Made by a program: the position numbers and the translations under genes. This document shows, one piece after another, positions 43,961-52,833 of a stretch of 64,000 nt of DNA. Location of the stretch: positions 124,001 to 188,000 of the forward strand of contig NZ_BJHU01000030.1 in assembly GCF_005405905.1 (NCBI RefSeq), written 5' to 3'. How positions within the stretch are numbered: position 1 is the first letter of the stretch; each line of letters opens with the position of its first letter. Origin of the DNA: Acidovorax sp. NB1 (lineage in GTDB: Bacteria; Pseudomonadota; Gammaproteobacteria; Burkholderiales; Burkholderiaceae_C). Below the pieces are notes generated by a model. It was not told the DNA's origin, did not search any database, and saw only the letters and a list, made by a program, of their open reading frames with translations.

Positions 43961-45250
43961 TCAGCGTTCGCCGGGGATGAGCTTCACCACGGTGTCGATG
44001 GCCATGGCACCGATATCGGTCCAGTGCTTCGTGCCTTCGCCCTGATCCACTGCGAAGCGCACCTTCTGCAGGCCCTGGATCACACCGATCATCAGCTCGC
44101 GCTTGTCCTTGTGGTCGAAGGTTTCTTCGTTCCAGAAGAACGGCATGCCCGACAGGCCGGAGGCCGCGAAGGCTTGCATCAGCGACTGACCACCCAGCAG
44201 GACGGCACGGTCCACCGCGTGCGTGGTACCGAACGAGGCGGGCACCACGCAGGTGTTTTCGTTCTCGGTCGTGTAGTTCGCGGCGTAGCGGATGGTGTTG
44301 CCCGCGTAGAAGCGGATCGGCTTGGGCTGCTTGAGCAGCAGGATGCCGTTCCACAGTGCAGCCTCGCCCAGGAACAAGGGGTGACGCTTCGCGTTCGCAG
44401 CGCGGTTCAGGGCCGCCACCTGGAACTTGCGGAAAGCGTCATCCTGCGCGAAGGCGTGGTACTGCGCTGGGGACAGAATCAGCGCGCGCAGAGGCTCGTC
44501 TTCTGCGGCCACGTCGCCGGGGATCTTCACGGCGGGAGGTGGCAGCGGCAGCGACTCGATCAGCGTGCGGATCGCGTCCACCACGGTCATGTTCAGGTCA
44601 TCCGTGGTAGCCAGCGCGACTTCACCAGCGCTCACGGAGAAAGCCTTCACACCGTTGGTACCGTCAGCCAGGTAGTGACGGTTCTTGGTGGGGGCCTTCA
44701 CCGGGTTCACCAGCATTTCCGCGAAGTCGGGATCGTCTTCGGTGGGCAGGCGCCACTCGATGTTGTCGTGGAAGCCACGAGCACCACCAATGTGGGTCAG
44801 GATCGACTGGTCGAGGTACGCATTGGCATGCGACTGGCCGACCGGGCGGGCCAAGCGGGTGAAGTCCACGGCCGAACGGATGTTCGTCATGGTGTCGCCC
44901 AGCTTCACAGGGATACGAGCCTGGTCCACGCGGATGCGGGCCTTCTCGTATGCCAGGCCCTTGCCCTTGCCCTCGACCATGCGCGAGCCCATGGTGGGAC
45001 GCATCTTGGTCGGCTGGACGAAGTGGAATTCCACCTCGTCACCAGTGCCGCGCGACAAGTCCATGCACTTCACGATGGGGAAATCGGAGCTGGACTGCTT
45101 GCGGATCATTTCCGCGACCTTCCCCTCGCCCTTGGGCAGTGGGCCGGACATTTGGCCCAGGCGAGAACCACGGTTCTCTGCGAGGGCAAACATGCCAGCC
45201 GACTGGACAAACTGCCCCTTGTCGGAACCGGCCGGTACGTGGCTGTTCAT
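43961..45250 (-). CDS. Major capsid protein (N4 gp56 / DUF4043-type)
   Basis: A 429-residue protein with the look of the DUF4043/N4 gp56 capsid group: GKVAEMIRKQSSSDFPIVKC, DEVEFHFVQPTKMRPTMG, KARIRVDQARIPVKLGDTM, HANAYLDQSILTHIGG, and the C-terminal FFWNEETFDHKDKRE. It assembles into the icosahedral head around the scaffold encoded just upstream. GAAGGAG lies before its ATG. Assignment rests on family resemblance plus position between scaffold and decoration genes. Confidence 0.83.
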   Translation of the reverse strand: MNSHVPAGSDKGQFVQSAGMFALAENRGSRLGQMSGPLPKGEGKVAEMIRKQSSSDFPIVKCMDLSRGTGDEVEFHFVQPTKMRPTMGSRMVEGKGKGLAYEKARIRVDQARIPVKLGDTMTNIRSAVDFTRLARPVGQSHANAYLDQSILTHIGGARGFHDNIEWRLPTEDDPDFAEMLVNPVKAPTKNRHYLADGTNGVKAFSVSAGEVALATTDDLNMTVVDAIRTLIESLPLPPPAVKIPGDVAAEDEPLRALILSPAQYHAFAQDDAFRKFQVAALNRAANAKRHPLFLGEAALWNGILLLKQPKPIRFYAGNTIRYAANYTTENENTCVVPASFGTTHAVDRAVLLGGQSLMQAFAASGLSGMPFFWNEETFDHKDKRELMIGVIQGLQKVRFAVDQGEGTKHWTDIGAMAIDTVVKLIPGER

Positions 45251-45306
45251 AGTGAACTCCTTCGATGGGATGGGGGCGGCTCATCACGAGCGGCCCGGTT
45301 TCAAAA

Positions 45307-46350
45307 CTAAATGGCGTTCAGCACGCGCTCGATCTGCTCGGGCGTCATGTCCTGCATGCGCTCAATGAGCGCGTTGGGGTCTGCACCAGCCGAAGCAATC
45401 ACTTGCTGGGCCATGTCCTGGTGTTGCTCACCCGATGCCTCCGACAGCGAGTTGGGGACGCGGCGTTGCACCTCCGGTGGCTTGCCCTTGTCCTGAGCGG
45501 CTGGCGCTGCGGCCTTGCCGGTCTGCGCCTTGAACGTGTCAAAAACTTCAATCACTTCCGCAGCAGTGCCGCCCGCTTCGGTGTCGAACACGGCAGCCAC
45601 AGCGCCGCGCTGGAAGCCAGGCAGGCTGGCCTGCCAGGCTTTGAACTCCACCGACTGCACGATCTCGTCCGCATCGGGATGCTTCTCGTAGATCGCGCTG
45701 TAGTGGCTGTCCTGGGCTTGCTCGGCCTCACGGTCCTTGACGGGTTTCAACTCGCGGGCGGCTTCCTCGCGCAACTCGGTGCGCAATTCCTCGCGCAGCG
45801 CTTCGTGCGTTCGGCCCATCAGGGTGGCGATGCCCTTGGCGATGTCTTCTTCCGAGAAGTTGCCGAACAGGGATGCATCCACACCCTGCCCCATGGCGGT
45901 CTTCGCGGCTTCAAGGTTCTGGTCAGCCTGGGTCTGCGCCTTCCCGGCATCCGCGCGGGCTTGTGCGTTGTCCTCGGCCTTCCCCAGGTTCGCCTGCTGC
46001 TTGGCGGTCAGCTCTGCCACCTGAGCGCGCAAGGACTCGTTTTCACTTTCGAGCGTCTTGTTGCGCTCGCGGGACTGCTCCAACTTCTCCCAGGGGATCG
46101 TGTAGGTGCCAGACTTGCTGGCAATCGGCGCGCCCTTGGGCTCGTCGTCCTCGGTTGCACCAGTGCCGCCCGTGGCCTTGCCCTGGTCAGCCGCGCCGGT
46201 CTTGGCAGCATCCGCTGCGCCTTCGGCGTTGTTGTCCTTGGGGTCTTCCTGGGTGTTCGTGGTGGTAGTCGTACCTTCGCCAGCGCCATCGTCATCCAAC
46301 GATTCGCCGTTGAGGGCCTTTTCGAGAAGTTCGGCAGGTGTGAGTGCCAT
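45307..46350 (-). CDS. Capsid scaffold protein
   Basis: A 347-residue acidic protein, mostly helical with a central coiled coil (KLEQSRERNKTLESENESL, LRAQVAELTAKQQANLGKA) and an Ala/Gln-rich middle, as expected for podovirus scaffolds. It directly precedes the major capsid gene. Copy 5 of the 12-bp motif lies 195 bp upstream behind a terminator, so it may begin a separate transcription unit. Confidence 0.72.
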   Translation of the reverse strand: MALTPAELLEKALNGESLDDDGAGEGTTTTTNTQEDPKDNNAEGAADAAKTGAADQGKATGGTGATEDDEPKGAPIASKSGTYTIPWEKLEQSRERNKTLESENESLRAQVAELTAKQQANLGKAEDNAQARADAGKAQTQADQNLEAAKTAMGQGVDASLFGNFSEEDIAKGIATLMGRTHEALREELRTELREEAARELKPVKDREAEQAQDSHYSAIYEKHPDADEIVQSVEFKAWQASLPGFQRGAVAAVFDTEAGGTAAEVIEVFDTFKAQTGKAAAPAAQDKGKPPEVQRRVPNSLSEASGEQHQDMAQQVIASAGADPNALIERMQDMTPEQIERVLNAI

Positions 46351-46411
46351 TTGCTGCGTGCTCCATCCCAGCTATCCGGCTGGGCCTGACTGGGCATGCG
46401 TTCGAGGGATG

Positions 46412-46500
46412 GCCAGGGCCATCGCCCTGGCTTTCCGCTCTCCTGCTGCGGGATTGCTCCGCTTCACAGCGGTGCGGTATCGCCCGGCGCTTCACAGCGG
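46412..46500 (-). repeat. Hairpin and 13-bp direct repeats in the scaffold leader
   Basis: A perfect hairpin GCCAGGGC/GCCCTGGC (46412-46431, 4-base loop) and two copies of CGCTTCACAGCGG (46460-46472 and 46488-46500) lie in the 195-bp space between motif copy 5 and the scaffold gene. There is no gene in this stretch. They may be leader control elements. Confidence 0.5.
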
Positions 46501-46544
46501 GGGGCTTGCAAACGAGTATTCCCAGGTGTGGCAAAAACCCTCTG

Positions 46545-46556
46545 CCCTATGCTGGG
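46545..46556 (-). promoter_or_regulatory. Late motif copy 5 (CCCAGCATAGGG)
   Basis: Lies directly after (on the minus strand) an intrinsic terminator at 46564-46592 and 195 bp before the scaffold gene. A terminator followed at once by the motif fits the motif restarting transcription. Confidence 0.65.
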
Positions 46557-46563
46557 CGGGCAC

Positions 46564-46592
46564 AAAAAAGCCGCCTCGGCGGGCGGCTTTCT
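46564..46592 (-). terminator. Intrinsic terminator after the 46608 gene
   Basis: Minus-strand stem AAGCCGCC/GGCGGCTT (46568-46575 with 46582-46589), 6-base loop, then a T run. It separates the accessory small-protein gene from the scaffold transcription unit. Confidence 0.8.
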
Positions 46593-46607
46593 CAGGGGTG
46601 GTCGGCG

Positions 46608-46898
46608 TTATGTGGACGGGCACATGCGCCACAACGGGGTCACGCGGGGGCGCTCGCGCTTGGCCAGGCACATGATGAACGCCTTGGCCGCCACCAGCTT
46701 CACGCGCGGCTTGTCCTGGCTGGGGCTGGCCCGCTGCACCTCCGCACTCACGCGGAAGCCATCGGTCACGAAGCCCCAGGCGCGATGGACGGCGGTCACC
46801 ACATAGTCGCGCGAGGCGACGGCGACCGACGCGAAGGCGCCTGCAGCAGCAGCGCAGGCAATGGCGGCGATGGCAAAGAGGCGAGAAGTACGGGACAT
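46608..46898 (-). CDS. Small membrane-anchored protein, paralogue of the gene at 11310
   Basis: A 96-residue protein with an N-terminal hydrophobic segment (LFAIAAIACAAAAGAFASVA) and the same basic end, LAKRERPRVTPLWRMCPST, as its paralogue at 11310. GGAG lies 8 bases before ATG 46898, which is preferred to an in-frame start at 46970. A terminator follows at 46564 and motif copy 6 lies 95 bp upstream, so the gene looks like a self-contained cassette inserted among head genes. Function unknown. Confidence 0.65.
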   Translation of the reverse strand: MSRTSRLFAIAAIACAAAAGAFASVAVASRDYVVTAVHRAWGFVTDGFRVSAEVQRASPSQDKPRVKLVAAKAFIMCLAKRERPRVTPLWRMCPST

Positions 46899-46992
46899 GG
46901 CTGGAACTCCTGTGATGGTGCCGTGGCTGCGGCGAAACCCTGGCCGTTGCGGGTAGGGCCTCATGGTCAAGCCACGGCGCCAGATCGCTGCA

Positions 46993-47004
46993 CCCTATGC
47001 CGGG
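46993..47004 (-). promoter_or_regulatory. Late motif copy 6 (CCCGGCATAGGG)
   Basis: Its TAG is the stop codon of the gene at 46995. Lies 95 bp before the small membrane protein gene at 46898. The leader between them contains a long-range inverted repeat (GCCGTGGCT...AGCCACGGC). Confidence 0.65.
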
Positions 47005-47237
47005 CAGCGGCCGTCAACCCGAAGCGTGCTCACGTCCACAGTCACGGTCAGATCGCGGTGGTCGCGCTGATGTGTGATGACGCGGCCTGGCTCGATGGTC
47101 CCGTTGCGGAAGTCCAGGCGGTTCACCAGCTCCTGCAGCGCGTCGCAAACCACAGGCGAAAGCGCGACACCTTGGCCGCCAGCGCTGGAACCACGCACCG
47201 TCACGTCGATGGACAGGCGGAACTCGGGCGAGCTCAT
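46995..47237 (-). CDS. 80-residue phage protein of unknown function
   Basis: MSSPEFRLSIDVTVRG... is a small, beta-rich protein (SIDVTVR, DLTVTVDVST), possibly a dimeric strand-swapping fold. ATG 47237 overlaps the stop of the upstream gene (ATGA) with GGGGAA before it. The longer open frame upstream shadows the neighbour and is rejected. No family recognised. Confidence 0.6.
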   Translation of the reverse strand: MSSPEFRLSIDVTVRGSSAGGQGVALSPVVCDALQELVNRLDFRNGTIEPGRVITHQRDHRDLTVTVDVSTLRVDGRCPA

Positions 47238-47776
47238 TTCCCCACCCCACGAACGGCGCGCGCCGGGCGGGCCTTTGCAGGTACCGTCTTCGTGGCGACT
47301 TGCGTATCTGCAAGCACCAGTGCCTGGAGCGGAATGGCAATCTCCTGAACGCCCACCGCGTCCTCGTGCTCGTAGAAACACACCATCAATCCGTCCTCGT
47401 TGAGCCCGGCAGCCGCCATGCGCTGCTTCCCACCCACGATAGTCACCTCCTTGCCGACCAGCTCCACGCACCCAATGGCGCGGTGGTCCTTGATGCGTGC
47501 CACGAGGCGCAACACGTCCTCCACCTGGCTGCTCAGCGTCTGTATGCGCTGCAGCGACTCCGCATCGTCGCCGTGAATACGGCTTTCGATGCGGCTCATG
47601 CGCTCGGAGGCGTCTGCTAGGCGGCTACGCATCGTGTCTGCTTTGCTGGTAGCGTCCTTGTAGCTGCGCACCAGAGCATCGCGCTCGTTGATGGCGCGGC
47701 TCATGGCCGCGTTGATGACTTCGTTGACGCGCGCCTCGATGGCGTCGATGTCGGTGGGGATGGGGTTGCCGGACAT
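47234..47776 (-). CDS. Coiled-coil phage protein of unknown function
   Basis: A 180-residue protein: the first 90 residues form a charged coiled coil (NAAMSRAINERDALVRSYKD ... DASERMSRIESRIHGDDAES), then a beta-rich part (VTIVGGKQRMAAAGLNEDG, GVQEIAIPLQALVL), and a Lys/Arg/Ala tail. AGGAGT lies 6 bases before ATG 47776, which is preferred to an in-frame start at 47815. Located next to the portal; may be an assembly or regulatory protein. Confidence 0.6.
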   Translation of the reverse strand: MSGNPIPTDIDAIEARVNEVINAAMSRAINERDALVRSYKDATSKADTMRSRLADASERMSRIESRIHGDDAESLQRIQTLSSQVEDVLRLVARIKDHRAIGCVELVGKEVTIVGGKQRMAAAGLNEDGLMVCFYEHEDAVGVQEIAIPLQALVLADTQVATKTVPAKARPARAVRGVGK

Positions 47777-47831
47777 GAATACTCCTATGTTGGAAAGCTC
47801 CATGCTCCGGCTCATCCTCGAAATGCCATCA

Positions 47832-47843
47832 CCCTATGCCGGG
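47832..47843 (-). promoter_or_regulatory. Late motif copy 7 (CCCGGCATAGGG)
   Basis: Lies 5 bp after the portal stop codon and 56 bp before the gene at 47776. Confidence 0.65.
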
Positions 47844-47847
47844 TGGT

Positions 47848-50136
47848 TCACTGCGGCAGGTTGTCGGCCACGGCGGGTGTCTCCATACCCTGCATGCCCT
47901 GCTCTGCCTCCTGCGGCACGGGTGGGAATGCCGGGCTGGTGTTCTCGCGCACGGGAGGCGCGCCTTCCGCTTCTGCCTCGGGCGTGGCCGCCGCCCCGCC
48001 GCCGCCCTGGATGTACGGGTTCTTGATGTTCATGGCGGCCGTCACGTCCGGTGTCGGGAAATCCGGGTCGTCGCCACCCGTCGTGGGCCGCTGGTAGCCC
48101 GCCCCCTTCATGATCTCGTCCGCGATGGGCGCGATCATCGGCATCTGGGCCACCTGCGCTCCTGCTTGCATAGCAGAGAAAGCAGCCTGCACTCCAGTTT
48201 GCACCGCCTGCGCCATCAGTTGCTTGATGCGCGCATCGCTCTCGGACTCCTTGATGGTCAGCTCGCGCTCCTTGAGGTCGTACATCAGCTCTTGCTTGAC
48301 CTGGTTGCGGATGGCCTCGGGGTCTGCTTGGCCCTGGGCCTTGCGAATGGCCTCCACCACCTCCTTCTTGCGGGGCAAGTCCATCAGGTCGATCATGAAG
48401 GGCATCACCACCTGCTGGATCTCCGGTGGCGCGGCCTTGACCGCCTCGGACAGCGCGTTGAGCTGCTGGGCGCGGAAGCTGCTGGAGCTGGGCACATCCT
48501 CCAGGGCCACCTTGAGGCGCGTGCGCTGCACATCGTTGCTCAGCAGCACGATGTTCGTGATGGGGTCCACCTCGGGCTTGTTCAACACCACCGTGCGGGG
48601 CGCGTTGAGCACATCGCCCTCGATCACAACAACGGTTTCCTCCTTGCCCATGTCCTCGATGATGAGGGCCATCAGCTGCTCGCCTACCATGGCGCGGGCA
48701 TCTTTGAAGTTGTCCATCAGGTCGGCCAGCGATACCTGGGACTGCTCCACCTGCGTTTGCTCCTGCACGCCGCTGGTGGCCGTGCCCTGCTGGCCCTGGA
48801 AGGATGGGGTGACACCCGACACGCCAGCAGCAGCCGCGCGCGAGTCCTGCATCAGCTGGAACTGCTGGGCGTTGAGCTGGAAGTCGCGCTTGCGCTCGAA
48901 CTTGCCGCCAGCCTCCATGGCTTCCGGGTCCAGAACGAAATCGGCATCCACGCGGGACGCCATCTGCCGGAATTGCGCGTCCGACATGATTACAGCGCCC
49001 TTGGTGCGGATCGTCTCCACCGCCGACATGCCCCAGCGCAGCTTGGAGATCGTGCTGTTCAGGTTGTCCTGCGGGAAAAGCATGTCGCGCACCAGGCCGA
49101 ACGGGATGCCGGTCATGTCTTCCTGGGCGGCAATCACACGCACGTAGGGGAAGTGGGGGTGTGGATATGGGCTCGGGCCGTCGAATAGGCAGTGCGGGCC
49201 CATCCAATAGCTGCGGCGCACCACGGGTACCAGTTCCTCCACCAGCTTGCCACGCCCCAGCGCAAGGGCCGCGCGGTGCAGCTCGTTCGCCTCGTCATAC
49301 TTGACCGCACGCCCGTCCGTCATCTTGAGCATCACGGTCGTCACCCAACGGCGGTACCACAGCTCCGTGATGCAGACGGTCTTGTTTTCCTCGTTGTAGT
49401 AGGCGTCCTCCACCGTCGTCCAGGCGCGGTGTGCCTCGGCTGCCGCGTGCAGGCCGGTGGACTGGCCGCCCTCCAGCTCTTGGATGCCGAACTCGGAAAT
49501 CCACTTGTCCGCGCCGTTCATGATGACGATGGCGTGGTCGGGGAACATGCGCGCGGCGCGGGTGCGGCTGATCCAGCGGCGGCGGTACAGCCAGCGCGCG
49601 TCGGACAGGTCGGGCTCGATGGCCTTCATGTCCCACCAGATTTCGTTGCGGTGGATGTAGCGGCACTTGTAGGGGTACTCCAGCGAGTTGCTGGAGCGCG
49701 AAACCTCCACCCAGCCGATGCCCACGGCACACGCGGGCTTGAATGCCGCCGACAGCGCGCGGTCTGCCTTGCTGTGCCGCTCTGCCTGGTTCAGCTTGAA
49801 GTTGGCCGCGTCAGCCACGTCCTGGCCGCCTGGGTCGCCGTCCGGGGTAACGCGCCAGTCAGTGCGCGTCTTGGCCTCAAAGCCACACACGGCACGGATG
49901 GCCGGACCGATGATGTTCTCCTTGGCGGGCGGGATGCCCATTTCCTTCATGCGGCGCAGCAGATCGGTGCTGAGCTGGTTGCCGTCCGCGTAGTCGGCCT
50001 CCATGTCGGCCTGGGCGCGCCATGGTGGCTGCGCCAGGCTCTCGCGCACGATGGATGCGAACTCGTCCCGCGTGATGGGCTCGTCGCGCCCGTCCGTCAG
50101 TTCTTCGGTGGCTCGTGGGGTGGTGGTGGTCTGCAT
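47848..50136 (-). CDS. Portal protein (P22-like)
   Basis: A 762-residue portal, close to the 725 residues of P22 gp1. It forms the dodecameric ring through which DNA is packaged and ejected. Family-like phrases: RRMKEMGIPPAKENIIGPAI, AANFKLNQAERHSKADRALS, GIGWVEVSRSS, FPYVRVIAAQEDMTGIPFGL, DNLNSTISKLRWGMSAVE. The C-terminal third is a long helix followed by a Gly/Glu-rich tail, matching the barrel of P22 portals. ATG 50136 starts at MQTTTTPRA, 11 bp after the terminase stop; the longer frame upstream shadows terminase. Confidence 0.87.
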   Translation of the reverse strand: MQTTTTPRATEELTDGRDEPITRDEFASIVRESLAQPPWRAQADMEADYADGNQLSTDLLRRMKEMGIPPAKENIIGPAIRAVCGFEAKTRTDWRVTPDGDPGGQDVADAANFKLNQAERHSKADRALSAAFKPACAVGIGWVEVSRSSNSLEYPYKCRYIHRNEIWWDMKAIEPDLSDARWLYRRRWISRTRAARMFPDHAIVIMNGADKWISEFGIQELEGGQSTGLHAAAEAHRAWTTVEDAYYNEENKTVCITELWYRRWVTTVMLKMTDGRAVKYDEANELHRAALALGRGKLVEELVPVVRRSYWMGPHCLFDGPSPYPHPHFPYVRVIAAQEDMTGIPFGLVRDMLFPQDNLNSTISKLRWGMSAVETIRTKGAVIMSDAQFRQMASRVDADFVLDPEAMEAGGKFERKRDFQLNAQQFQLMQDSRAAAAGVSGVTPSFQGQQGTATSGVQEQTQVEQSQVSLADLMDNFKDARAMVGEQLMALIIEDMGKEETVVVIEGDVLNAPRTVVLNKPEVDPITNIVLLSNDVQRTRLKVALEDVPSSSSFRAQQLNALSEAVKAAPPEIQQVVMPFMIDLMDLPRKKEVVEAIRKAQGQADPEAIRNQVKQELMYDLKERELTIKESESDARIKQLMAQAVQTGVQAAFSAMQAGAQVAQMPMIAPIADEIMKGAGYQRPTTGGDDPDFPTPDVTAAMNIKNPYIQGGGGAAATPEAEAEGAPPVRENTSPAFPPVPQEAEQGMQGMETPAVADNLPQ

Positions 50137-50146
50137 GGTGGTGCTT

Positions 50147-51853
50147 TCACGTCCGCCAGTCGGGGGGCGGCGGCATTTCAAACTTGTCATCGGTGCCGTA
50201 GGCGTCGTCCGATGGCTGGTACAGGCCCGATTCCTTGGCCTGGGCCCACTGGCGCAGGGCGTCGGCGCCCTCGGTGCACTTGTTGCTCTTGTCCGGCTCG
50301 TCCAGGAACTTGGCCATGGCCTGGCTGTATTTCTTGCGGTACCCACGCAGGCGCTCCATGCCGAAGGCGCAGGCATCACGGTCAAACCAGGCCCCGCGCA
50401 TGTGCTTGCGCAGGGTCTGCACGCCGGTCATGAGCTGGGTCACGCGCGGCACGATCACGAACTTGTGGCCGGGCATCAGGGCTGACAGCAGCTGCTTGGT
50501 GCTGCGGTTCGTGTCGCCCAGGCGCTTGTGGTCCGCGTCGTGGGGGAGGAAGTGCTTGCCGAAGACGTAGCCCAGGCCCTGGAGGTGGCGCACGTAGTGC
50601 TTGAGGTCTTCGTCGTGTTCTTCGTAGTAGTTGATGAAGCGGTCTTCGCCGCGCAGCTGCTGGGCAAACCAGATGGCGCAGCCGTCGCTGTTGCCGATGT
50701 CCCAGAACGTGTAGACGGGCAGATCCAACACCGGCACGCTGGTGATGCCACCGCGCTTGGTCAGCTCGGTGATGGCTTTGGTGAGGTAGTGGCCCTCGGT
50801 GGACTGCTGGAAGGCCTCGCGCGGGGTGGATGGGTACTCCTGCCACATGCGCTCTTCCCGCCCCGGGAAGTCGGCAGCCTGGGTCGCCGCGTACCAAGCC
50901 CGCTGTTCCATGTCCAGCGTGGTACCGGCCTCCACCTCGATGTCATCGAAGTATTTATGCAGGGCATCCGGCACCACCACAGCGCTCGCGTCCATGCGGT
51001 AGCTGGGCTCCTGCCACCACGCATAGAAGTGGAAGCGGTAGTCCCGCTGCGTGAGCTTCTGGTGAGCGTGGTGCAGCGCCTCGGCCCGCGTGCACAGCTC
51101 GTAGAACTCCCCATTCGCCCCTTCGGCGGTGGACTCGATCACCAGAATGCCGGATAGCGGCACCGCAGGGATAGAGCCGGTCATCACCTCCTTGGCCTTG
51201 TGCGGGAACTTGGCGCAAATCTTCCCGAACTCGGACACGTGCAGCCGATGGATCGTGCCACCGCGCACGGAGGTGGCCACTCGCATGCTGCTGTTGTTGT
51301 GCGCGAAACGGATCTCTTTCGTGCTCGCGCGTGCAAGGGGGAAGCGCTCGCGGATTTCCTCGGGCAGGTGGTCGTAGGCAAAGATCACCTTGTCCCGGAA
51401 GATGGATTCGGCCGTCTCACGGTCCTGGGCAATCATCCCGCAGCGCTGGTTGCCATTGAACAGGGCGTGATCCAGCCACAGGATGGCAATCAGGGTCGTG
51501 AAGCCCAGTTGGCGAGCCTTCAAGATGATGTTGCGATGCCACAGGCGCTTGATGAACCGCCGCTGCGCCCGATTGGGAATGAACGGCTTCACGAACGACT
51601 CTTCGTCGTTCTCGCCCTTCACGATGATTTGGTACAGGGCGCCGCTGAACAGACGCCACTCTGGATCAGCAAGGCAGCGCGCCAGCTCTTCCTCATCCTT
51701 GGGCATGCGCACAGCGGGCTGCACGCGCACGCGCTTGAGGTCGCGCGGCTGGTGAGGCCACAGCTTGGTGTCCAGGCCAGACGACTCGTCGCCTGGGCCA
51801 GCAACCCATTCGTTGTCGTCTTCCTCAATCTGCGCCTCGGGAGCCTTTGCCAT
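50147..51853 (-). CDS. Terminase large subunit
   Basis: A 568-residue ATPase-nuclease that pumps DNA into proheads. An atypical Walker A (ARQLGFTT, residues 113-120) lies in LKARQLGFTTLIAILWLD. The Walker B region is ILVIESTAEGANGEFYE. Nuclease metal-binding positions include FWDIGNSDG (about 385), with further acidic residues toward the end. ATG 51853 (MAKAPEAQ) lies one base after the stop of the small subunit gene. Confidence 0.9.
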   Translation of the reverse strand: MAKAPEAQIEEDDNEWVAGPGDESSGLDTKLWPHQPRDLKRVRVQPAVRMPKDEEELARCLADPEWRLFSGALYQIIVKGENDEESFVKPFIPNRAQRRFIKRLWHRNIILKARQLGFTTLIAILWLDHALFNGNQRCGMIAQDRETAESIFRDKVIFAYDHLPEEIRERFPLARASTKEIRFAHNNSSMRVATSVRGGTIHRLHVSEFGKICAKFPHKAKEVMTGSIPAVPLSGILVIESTAEGANGEFYELCTRAEALHHAHQKLTQRDYRFHFYAWWQEPSYRMDASAVVVPDALHKYFDDIEVEAGTTLDMEQRAWYAATQAADFPGREERMWQEYPSTPREAFQQSTEGHYLTKAITELTKRGGITSVPVLDLPVYTFWDIGNSDGCAIWFAQQLRGEDRFINYYEEHDEDLKHYVRHLQGLGYVFGKHFLPHDADHKRLGDTNRSTKQLLSALMPGHKFVIVPRVTQLMTGVQTLRKHMRGAWFDRDACAFGMERLRGYRKKYSQAMAKFLDEPDKSNKCTEGADALRQWAQAKESGLYQPSDDAYGTDDKFEMPPPPDWRT

Positions 51854-51854
51854 G

Positions 51855-52832
51855 TCAGCTCCCGTCGTCGGGTTCGTCCGGCTGCATGGGCAGGCTGGAT
51901 GCCGGGCGCTCTGGGTCGTCGGCCACAGGCTTGAACCCGTTTCCACTGCCCGCAGCAATGCGATGCAGCAGCGAGGCCAGCGGGTCGGTCTTCTGCTGGT
52001 TGTCCTTCTCGTAGAGGCCCAGGTGCTTGAACACCTTCTCCAGCGCGGCCGACTTGTCCTGCATCTTCACTTCGATGCCGAACTGGGTCTGCTTCGCACC
52101 TGCATAGAGCGCGGCGCCCTTTGCGCTCAGGTTGCGGGTGTCCTTGAGCACCACGCGCGCATGTCCGTCGCCGCCGCACTCGGGGCACTCGGCGTGTGGG
52201 GCGCGCAAGGGGTTGAAGCCGATTCCGCCTTGCTCATCGAACTCGGCGGGGTTGTTGCCCTTCTCCACCCACTTCTCGCGGTCGCGGTTCATTTCGCCCA
52301 CGGTGCGCTGCCACTTGTGGCCCTCGCCATAGCAGCAGCGGCAGCAGCCGGTTTTCAGCTCCACCAGCTCGCGGGTGTCGGCAGTGGCGATGTTCCACGC
52401 CTCACGCAGCGCTCCATCGGCGGTGATCTGCGTGCGCTCCTGCTGCTGTAGGCGGGCGGCGTTCAGTGCGCGCTGGATACTAAGTTTTGCTAAGAGCTGG
52501 GAGCCCTGCTCGTTGGCCGTGTGTGCGCTGTACCCGGCCCGAATTGCCGCCTGGGTGGCGTTCATGTCCACCATGTACTCATCGACAAAGCGCTGCTGCT
52601 TGTCGGTCAGTACGGAGTCGGTGGGTTCGGTGATGGGTGCCGGTTCTGCCTGGGGTGCGGATTGGGCTTTGACCTTGGCAGGCTTGGTGCGCGCTGCAGG
52701 CGCCTTCTTGGCCGGTGCTGCCTTACGGGCAGGCGTGACAGAGCCTGCGGCCTTCTTGGGGGCTGCAGGCTTGGTGGTGGTGGTCTTCTTGCTGGGGGGT
52801 GCGGGCTTCTTGCCCGCCGGGGGTTTGGCCAT
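51855..52832 (-). CDS. Terminase small subunit with basic N-terminal tail and zinc-ribbon insert
   Basis: A 325-residue DNA-recognition subunit. Residues 1-60 are a Lys/Pro/Ala-rich histone-H1-like tail (KKPAPPSKKTTTTKPAAPKK). The helix-turn-helix core is LTDKQQRFVDEYMVDMNATQ and AAIRAGYSAHTANEQGSQLL. The middle has two Cys pairs (CCRCCYGEGH and CPECGGDG) likely to bind zinc, then QFGIEVKMQDKSAALEKVFK typical of this type. A CCCGG hairpin abuts the start codon, and copy 8 of the 12-bp motif lies 38 bp upstream. Confidence 0.85.
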   Translation of the reverse strand: MAKPPAGKKPAPPSKKTTTTKPAAPKKAAGSVTPARKAAPAKKAPAARTKPAKVKAQSAPQAEPAPITEPTDSVLTDKQQRFVDEYMVDMNATQAAIRAGYSAHTANEQGSQLLAKLSIQRALNAARLQQQERTQITADGALREAWNIATADTRELVELKTGCCRCCYGEGHKWQRTVGEMNRDREKWVEKGNNPAEFDEQGGIGFNPLRAPHAECPECGGDGHARVVLKDTRNLSAKGAALYAGAKQTQFGIEVKMQDKSAALEKVFKHLGLYEKDNQQKTDPLASLLHRIAAGSGNGFKPVADDPERPASSLPMQPDEPDDGS

Positions 52833-52833
52833 G

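Noticed and set aside
47848..50385. Longer N-terminal extensions for the portal, terminase and several early genes
   Set aside because: The extra codons overlap upstream genes in another frame and show shadow composition; internal starts with overlaps or ribosome sites fit better.
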